A stretch of 64,000 bases of DNA, taken from positions 1 to 64,000 of the forward strand of contig NZ_BOQP01000067.1 of NCBI RefSeq assembly GCF_018332715.1. Direction: 5' to 3'. This stretch comes from Winogradskya consettensis. GTDB lineage: Bacteria > Actinomycetota > Actinomycetes > Mycobacteriales > Micromonosporaceae. Shown in pieces: positions 58,920 through 64,000 of this stretch. Position 1 is the first letter of the stretch. Every line of letters starts with the position of its first letter. The translations under genes were made by a program, and so were the position numbers. Under the pieces are notes generated by a model. It was not told the DNA's origin, made no database searches, and was given only the letters and a program-made list of their open reading frames with translations.

Positions 58920-59567
58920 GTGCGCGTAGTCATCGCCGACGATCAGGAACTGATCCGCGCCGGGTTCAAGATGATCCTCGAGGCCCAGCCGGACATCACC
59001 GTGGTGGCCGACGTCGCCGACGGGACCCAGGCGGTCGAGGCCGCCCAGCGGCTGCGGCCCGACGTGTGCCTGTTCGACATCCGCATGCCCGGCCTGGACG
59101 GGCTGGAGGCCACCCGCCGGCTGGCCGGTCCCGGTGTGAGCGACCCGATCCCGGTCGTCGTGATCACCATGTTCGACCTCGACGAATACGTGCACACGGC
59201 GCTGCAGCACGGCGCGAGCGGTTTCCTGCTCAAGGACTGCGGCCCGGCATTGCTGGTCGAGGCGGTCCGAGCCGCCGCCCGCGGTGACTCCCTGGTGGCG
59301 CCGCAGGTCACCGTACGACTGCTGCGCCATTTCCGGACCAGCGCGCCGGGCCGGCCGGCCGCCCCGGCGGTCGCGCTGACCGAACGTGAGGCCGACGTGG
59401 TCCGGGGCGTGGCGGCCGGCTGGACCAACCAGGAGATCGCCGCCGACCTGTACGTCGCGGTGTCCACGGTCAAGACACACCTCGGGGCGGCGCAGGCGAA
59501 GATCGGCGTACGCAACCGGGTCGAGGTCGCCTCGTGGGCCTGGCGAGCCGGCCTCGCCGACCACTGA
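58920..59567 (+). CDS. NarL/LuxR-family response regulator
   Basis: A 215-residue regulator. The receiver has IADDQELIRAGF, phospho-acceptor Asp53 in CLFDIRMPGLDGLEA, and Lys105 in GFLLKD. The LuxR-type HTH is LTEREADVVRGVAAGWTNQE followed by STVKTHLGAAQAKIGVRNRVE. GTG 58920 with GAGGAG upstream is the start. It is the only regulator beside two kinases and likely receives phosphate from both. Confidence 0.94.
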   Translation: MRVVIADDQELIRAGFKMILEAQPDITVVADVADGTQAVEAAQRLRPDVCLFDIRMPGLDGLEATRRLAGPGVSDPIPVVVITMFDLDEYVHTALQHGASGFLLKDCGPALLVEAVRAAARGDSLVAPQVTVRLLRHFRTSAPGRPAAPAVALTEREADVVRGVAAGWTNQEIAADLYVAVSTVKTHLGAAQAKIGVRNRVEVASWAWRAGLADH

Positions 59568-59679
59568 CAGCTCTAGGCGGCGGTCCTCGGCTTAGCCGAT
59601 GCTGGTCCTCAGGCCAGGTGGCAGGGAAAAGCGCACAGCTGCGAGGCCTCGTGGACGGGCTGCTGCTTAAGTGAGTGTT

Positions 59680-59790
59680 TTAGAGGGTTGTAGCTCGGGC
59701 TTGTTGCAGGGTGTGGCGTTGCTGTCGTGCGGCGGGCTTGCCGCGGGCGACGCGTCGTAGCATCTGGTTGATCGCGGCCCAGCACTTCCC
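59680..59790 (-). pseudogene. Possible transposase 3'-end scrap
   Basis: The minus strand reads INQMLRRVARGKPAARQQRH and TLQQARATTL followed by TAA. This has the look of the C-terminal tail of a DDE transposase and lies beside a recombinase fragment. It is too short for a firm assignment. Confidence 0.3.
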
Positions 59791-59881
59791 GCCCGCCGAA
59801 CACGAAGCGCTACACGCGATGACCCGCACGGTTACCGCACCTCTGGAAACCAGTTAACCAACTCTCCATCAAACCCGGGGT

Positions 59882-60358
59882 TTGACACACCCGCAGAACG
59901 GCGCACTTCGCGACTATCTGCTGACCGGGTTGGTGATCTGTGACGGGTGCGGGCGCCGCGCGGAATCCCAGTGGGCTTACAACCGCCCGGCGTACCGGTG
60001 CCGGCACGGCCGCCGCGGAGCCCGCAGTCTCGACAGTGATGGCCCTTTCCACGCCCGTGAGGACCGACTGGTATCGGCAATCGCCGTACAGCTCGACCTC
60101 AACACCGGCCAAGGCCAAACATTGTGGTCCGCAGCGGATATCGCCGCCTATCTGCGGACCTACGGTCTGACCGTGCGCTGCACCAGCAGCACCGTTGTCA
60201 TCGACGGGACACTACCGCCAGCAGTCATCGAAGCCGCCAAGGTTGAGCAGCTCACAGACGTGATCAACCGGCTTCGGACTTCCCCGATAAGACACAGAAA
60301 AGCGGCGCCCCCGAGCGTGAGGAAACGCCGCATCATTCGAAGAACAAAATACCCCTAG
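59882..60358 (+). pseudogene. Large serine recombinase, C-terminal fragment
   Basis: The frame begins in the zinc-ribbon domain of a large serine recombinase: LRDYLLTGLVICDGCGRRAE and YNRPAYRCRHGRRGA, with a Cys pair and a later Cys-x-His. It then continues through a coiled-coil-like part (REDRLVSAIAVQLDL) to a basic tail (RHRKAAPPSVRKRRIIRRTK). The catalytic resolvase domain and the recombinase domain are missing. It is the leftover of an integrated element, and a hairpin with flanking A/T bases follows the stop. Confidence 0.7.
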
Positions 60359-60370
60359 AGTTTTAGGGGT
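60351..60370. terminator. Short hairpin after the recombinase fragment
   Basis: ACCCCTA (60351-60357) pairs with TAGGGGT (60364-60370) around GAGTTT. It overlaps the stop of the recombinase fragment and has an A-rich left flank (AAAAT), so it could work as a terminator in the leftward direction too. Confidence 0.55.
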
Positions 60371-60501
60371 TTACGTGTCCGGGGGGCTGGGCCTGGACGA
60401 GCTCGCCCAGCCCGACCGCTTCGACGTCGACGAGCAGCCAAACGGTGCCGGCGTCCTCGGGATCCGGGTCGGCGTGAGGCGCCTGCAGCACGGACCGCAC
60501 G

Positions 60502-60768
60502 GTGATGACGTACCTGCTCGACGACCTCGAAGCGCACGCACTAGTGACCCGCAGCCCTGACCCCCGGGACCGGCGCGCACGCCTGGTCCTCATCACCGAC
60601 ATCGGCCGCAACCGACTCCAGCAAGTGCGTCAGAGTCTCGCCATCGCCGAGGCGCGCCTGCTCGACGACCTCGACGACCAGGACGCGGGAAAGTTACGCA
60701 CCCTGCTCTCGCGCGTGGCGCAGACCGCGCAACGCGAATCGCTCGCTCCGGACGAGACGGACTGCTGA
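60502..60768 (+). pseudogene. MarR-family regulator, C-terminal fragment
   Basis: The frame reads TYLLDDLEAHALVTRSPDPR, DRRARLVLITDIGRNRLQQV and a helical end, which is the recognition-helix end, wing and dimer helix of a MarR regulator. The first half of the protein is missing. The sequence before it belongs to something else: on the minus strand 60363-60490 reads DAGTVWLLVDVEAVGLGELV, perhaps a piece of another cut gene. Start GTG 60502 would give an 88-residue protein without a full HTH. Confidence 0.65.
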
Positions 60769-60980
60769 CGGACGCCGGGGCGAAGCATCACCGGGTGACT
60801 TGGTCCGTCGCAGCAGTGGCCCCGCTACGGTGGGACACGTCGTGTTCCTGGTAGCTCGCCGTCAGCCGGTTCGAGCAGCGGATGCGAGTGCGACAGTTGA
60901 CGGACATTACAGCGAAGCCCTGGCCGAGGACTGACATCGCCCGTACAGTCCGCTTACATTGACCTCGTACGTTTTGGGGC

Positions 60981-62264
60981 ATGACCGACCGTCAACGTGT
61001 CTCCCACGTGCTGCGCCGCCTCACCTTCGGGCCGACCACATCCGAAGTGGACGCCGCTGAGAAAGCCGGCCTGACCACCACGGTCTCGACTGCGCTCACG
61101 CGCCGGGCCGCGCCGCCCGAGCCGGACATCGACCCGCCGTCGGAGCCGCCTCAGGACACGGACCGGGACGCCCGGCGCAAGGCGCGCGCTGAGCAGAATG
61201 CCGAACTGAGCCGCTGGTGGCTGCGGCAGATGGCGGCGGACAGCAGCGCCGCGGAGAAGCTGACCTTCTTCTGGCACGGGCACTGGGCCACCAGCATCCA
61301 AAAGGTCAAATCGGCGGCCATGATGTTCCAGCAGCAGCAGACCTTCCGGCGGTACGGCACCGGTGACACCGGAGCGTTCGTGCGGGCGATGCTGCGCGAC
61401 CCGGCACTGATCCTCTGGCTCGACGGTCAGAAGAACACCGCGAAGGCACCGAACGAGAACCTGGCCCGCGAGCTGATGGAACTGTTCACCCTCGGCGTCG
61501 GCAACTACACCGAGGACGACGTCAAAGCCGGCGCCCGGGTCCTGACCGGCTGGACGATCGACCGCAGCACCGGCACGGCAAAGCTGATGCCGAAACGGCA
61601 CGACAAGACACCGGTGACCCTGCTCGGCCGGACCGGGGTGAACGACACCGACGCGTACGCCGACCTGCTGGTCCGGCACGAGGCCCACGCACCGTTCCTC
61701 GCCTCCCGGCTGTGGGTCCGGTACGGCTCGGGCGCTGCACCCTCGGCGGCGGTGACCGGGCGGCTGGTCGCGGCGTTCGGGCCCGGCCGCAGCGTGACCG
61801 CGATGCTGCAGGCCTTGGCCCTGGACCCGGAGTTCGCGGGCACCGGCAACCAGCTCGTCAAGCAACCCGTCGAATGGGTGATCGGCGCGATCCGCCAGCT
61901 CGGTATCGATGTCGGTGACCTCGACGAGAAACAGCTCAAGCAGATGTCGACCACGATGCGAGCACTCGGTCAGGTGCCGCTGCGGCCGCCGTCGGTCGGG
62001 GGCTGGCCCGCGGGAACGGCGTGGCTGACCACCTCATCGGCGCAGGTTCGCCTCCGCAGCGCACCGAACCTGGTCACGCTGGCCCCGGCGGCCGTCGCCT
62101 CGCTGGAGCAGGCCGCCCGGACGGACCGGCTCGACGCCCTGGCCCGGCTGCTGGTGATCGACCAGTGGTCCGACCGTACCGCCGCGGTCCTCACCCCCGC
62201 GGCGAAGGACCCGAAGAGGCTGCTCGCGCTCGGTCTGGCCACCCCCGAATACGCCGTGCACTGA
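60981..62264 (+). CDS. DUF1800 family protein
   Basis: A 427-residue protein of the DUF1800 family. VSHVLRRLTFGPTTSEVDAA opens it, and WWLRQMAADSSAAEKLTFFWHGHWATS, shown here by its end FFWHGHWATS, LILWLDGQKNTAKAPNENLA, RELMELFTLGVGNYTEDDV and LTGWTID are family hallmarks. Near the end RPPSVGGWPAG is also conserved. No signal peptide is seen. It is followed after 12 bases by a DUF1501 gene, a pairing found across bacteria. The function is unknown, with export or cell-surface roles suggested for the pair. Confidence 0.93.
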   Translation: MTDRQRVSHVLRRLTFGPTTSEVDAAEKAGLTTTVSTALTRRAAPPEPDIDPPSEPPQDTDRDARRKARAEQNAELSRWWLRQMAADSSAAEKLTFFWHGHWATSIQKVKSAAMMFQQQQTFRRYGTGDTGAFVRAMLRDPALILWLDGQKNTAKAPNENLARELMELFTLGVGNYTEDDVKAGARVLTGWTIDRSTGTAKLMPKRHDKTPVTLLGRTGVNDTDAYADLLVRHEAHAPFLASRLWVRYGSGAAPSAAVTGRLVAAFGPGRSVTAMLQALALDPEFAGTGNQLVKQPVEWVIGAIRQLGIDVGDLDEKQLKQMSTTMRALGQVPLRPPSVGGWPAGTAWLTTSSAQVRLRSAPNLVTLAPAAVASLEQAARTDRLDALARLLVIDQWSDRTAAVLTPAAKDPKRLLALGLATPEYAVH

Positions 62265-62276
62265 AAGGCAACCATC

Positions 62277-63521
62277 ATGGATCTGCTCACCCGCCGCAAA
62301 TTCCTGCTCGCCAGTGGCGTGACCGGCGCCGCAGCCCTGGTCGCCGGCGGCACCGCGTACGGTCTGCACGACCTTCTAGCCTCCGGCGACGACCGACCGC
62401 ATGGGTCCCGGACATTGGTCCTGGTGACCCTCTACGGCGGCAACGACGGCCTGAACACCGTCATCCCGTACGCCGACGAGGCGTACGCCAAGGCCCGCCC
62501 GACCCTGGCTTACCCGGCCGACCAGGTCCTGAAGCTGGACGACGAGTTCGGCCTGAACCCCGGTCTGGCCGGTCTGCACAAGCTGTACGGCGCCAAGAAG
62601 ATGGCGGTGGTCCGCGGGGTCGGCTACCCCAAGCCCGACCACAGCCACTTCCGGTCGATGGACATCTGGCAGAGCGCCGACCCGGTCCGGCCCCAGACCA
62701 CCGGCTGGATCGGACGCTGGCTGGACACGGCCGGCGGCGATCCACGGCTGGCCGTCTCGTTCGAACCGGTCCTACCGCCGCTGCTGGCCGGAGCCACCAG
62801 CGCCGGCGCGACCGTGCCCGGCGGCACGGTGAAGCTGCCAAAGTCTGTTACGCCGGAGCTGGTAAAGGGCCTCGGCGCCGCCGCGACCGGCGACACCCCG
62901 GCGCTGGCCCGGGCCGCGGGCTGCTTCCGCGACCTGAGCCGCGTGCAGAACCTGATGGCGGAGGTGGCCGAGGCGGCGCCGGACGAGATGTCCGACGACA
63001 GCACCGAGGACGGCGGCGCCACAGCCACAGGCGCGGCTGCCGGGCCCCTGCAGCAGCAGCTCGAGCTGGTCGCCCGGTGCGTTGAAGCGGGCGCGGTGAC
63101 CCGGGTCTACTCGGTGTCGCTCGGCGGTTTCGACCTGCACGCCGACGAGAAGAATGCCCAGAAAGGCCAGCTGGAACGCCTGGACAAGCCACTCGCCGCC
63201 TTCATGGACCGCATGAGCAAGTCGGAACAAGGCAAGGACGTCGTGGTGGCGGTCTACTCCGAGTTCGGGCGCCGGGTGACGGCGAACGCCTCCGACGGCA
63301 CCGACCACGGCACAGCATCGTCGGTCTTCCTGCTCGGCAACAACATCAAAGGCGGCCTCTACGGCGAGGCACCGAGCCTGACCGACCTCGACAACGGCGA
63401 CCTGAAATACACCACCGACTTCCGGGACGTCTACGCCGGACTGCTACGAAACGTGCTCGGCGCAGAACCTGACCGGTTGCTCAACAACTGGAAAGGTCAC
63501 CTGGACGAGGTCTGGGAGTAG
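62277..63521 (+). CDS. DUF1501 family protein, Tat-exported
   Basis: A 414-residue protein with a twin-arginine signal (LTRRKFLLASGVTGAAALVAG). The body has LVLVTLYGGNDGLNTVIPY, LNPGLAGLHKLYGAKKMAVV, PDHSHFRSMDIWQSADP, SLGGFDLHADEKNAQ, VYSEFGRRVTANASDGTDHG, which together are the sulfatase/alkaline-phosphatase-like landmarks of DUF1501. Asp and His residues there may bind metal. An acidic insert (DEMSDDSTEDGGATATG) lies at about 240. It is co-transcribed with the DUF1800 gene, and the two products are thought to work together. Tat export implies it folds with a cofactor inside the cell. Confidence 0.93.
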   Translation: MDLLTRRKFLLASGVTGAAALVAGGTAYGLHDLLASGDDRPHGSRTLVLVTLYGGNDGLNTVIPYADEAYAKARPTLAYPADQVLKLDDEFGLNPGLAGLHKLYGAKKMAVVRGVGYPKPDHSHFRSMDIWQSADPVRPQTTGWIGRWLDTAGGDPRLAVSFEPVLPPLLAGATSAGATVPGGTVKLPKSVTPELVKGLGAAATGDTPALARAAGCFRDLSRVQNLMAEVAEAAPDEMSDDSTEDGGATATGAAAGPLQQQLELVARCVEAGAVTRVYSVSLGGFDLHADEKNAQKGQLERLDKPLAAFMDRMSKSEQGKDVVVAVYSEFGRRVTANASDGTDHGTASSVFLLGNNIKGGLYGEAPSLTDLDNGDLKYTTDFRDVYAGLLRNVLGAEPDRLLNNWKGHLDEVWE

Positions 63522-64000
63522 AGTCCTGGGCCAACCTCGACGCGCTCGCGACGGCCGCCGGTGATGAGCACGCCCCTTCACGGCGACGACTGACGTCGTT
63601 CCCCATCGCCGCGCAGGACCGGGGTTCAAGCGTTACGCCAGCAACTCGACGTGGCCGACGAATCCGCCCAGCAGAGCCAGATCGGTCGACACCGCTGAGG
63701 CGCTGCCCCTCCCCTACGGCATCGTCACCCCGCTGATCTTCGCCGTCGGCCTCGTCCTGGTCCGGCTCGCCATCGCCTCGGCAGCAAGCGCCGAAGACCG
63801 TTGACTTCACCGCCTGCTGGTGAAGAGTCGGTAGTCCAGAGTTGCGGTATTCACCGTGCCGGGCGTGACTTGAGTCCGGTCCGATCGCTGGCCGGGGCCG
63901 CGGCGGCGGGTCCGTGTTCTTGTCTGGTCTGCAGGCGCCACTGCCGTGCAAAGGCCTGCTGGACGATCGCATCGGTCATGAGTCGGCGGAGGGGTGCGAG
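63522..64000. other. Right edge without a supported gene
   Basis: Only a short plus-strand frame stands out: LPYGIVTPLIFAVGLVLVRL and AIASAASAEDR before the stop at 63802. It would be a single membrane helix, either the end of a lost membrane protein or a small peptide. Nothing else is recognised up to the window edge. Confidence 0.35.

Noticed and set aside
60351-60370. Hairpin after the recombinase fragment as an attachment site
   Set aside because: No second copy of the sequence was noticed in the window, and a simple terminator explains it.

Overview
The window is high-GC DNA (mostly GC-ending codons, frequent GTG starts, long antisense open frames) from an actinomycete. Secreted CBM2-tailed glycosidases, a CebR-type operator, SigE-family sigma factor, GAF/ANTAR proteins, DUF6104 and an LPxTG surface protein suggest a soil member of the Micromonosporaceae/Streptomycetaceae, Actinoplanes-like by general character. 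The genus is inference. No rRNA, tRNA or CRISPR array was seen.

Layout. 0-14 kb is a carbohydrate-use and scavenging block: the 3' end of an MBL-fold hydrolase, a six-hairpin glycosidase, a GH95 fucosidase-GH10 xylanase operon behind a perfect TGGGAGCGCTCCCA operator, a decayed ricin-lectin gene, a TAP-like exopeptidase and a GH20 hexosaminidase, with AraC-type and NTF2-type remnants between them. 14-18.5 kb is one large Gly-rich/fibronectin-III/LPxTG surface protein, now split by a single-base frameshift. 18.6-22.6 kb holds hypothetical genes, a SigE-family sigma factor with a membrane-anchored partner, strong terminators, a frameshifted DUF6104 gene, a stray piece of the VIT gene and an IS3 remnant.

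22.6-29.4 kb is the most coherent intact module: two different ferric-reductase-like transmembrane flavoproteins flank an OmpR-type two-component system and an FMN-binding protein with a flavinylation motif. A small membrane protein and a VIT-family iron/manganese transporter follow. It reads as a membrane electron-transfer and metal-handling system under its own sensor. 30-38.5 kb carries a DUF4132 protein, a DUF1996 secreted protein with an inserted helical repeat pair, a beta-propeller protein, a YbhN fragment, and an ArsR plus SRPBCC/MDMPI fusion pair.

39-46 kb contains three broken genes (phosphoketolase, Acg-type nitroreductase, cation P-type ATPase) whose families recur in actinobacterial hypoxia/dormancy (DosR-type) gene sets, with an intact STAS-GAF-GAF/ANTAR signalling operon between them. 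45.9-49.4 kb is a hydrolase-TetR-LtrA-DUF998 gene set behind a 35-bp inverted repeat. 50-60 kb mixes intact genes (zinc-finger protein, SDR, anti-sigma-type ATPase, DMT exporter, two divergent histidine kinases with one response regulator) with remnants (aminotransferase, ABC ATPase, serine recombinase, MarR). 61-63.5 kb is a DUF1800/DUF1501 pair.

About twenty broken genes or fragments lie among the intact ones. At least three single-base frameshifts fall exactly in six-base C/G runs, so either slippage or homopolymer sequencing error must be considered.
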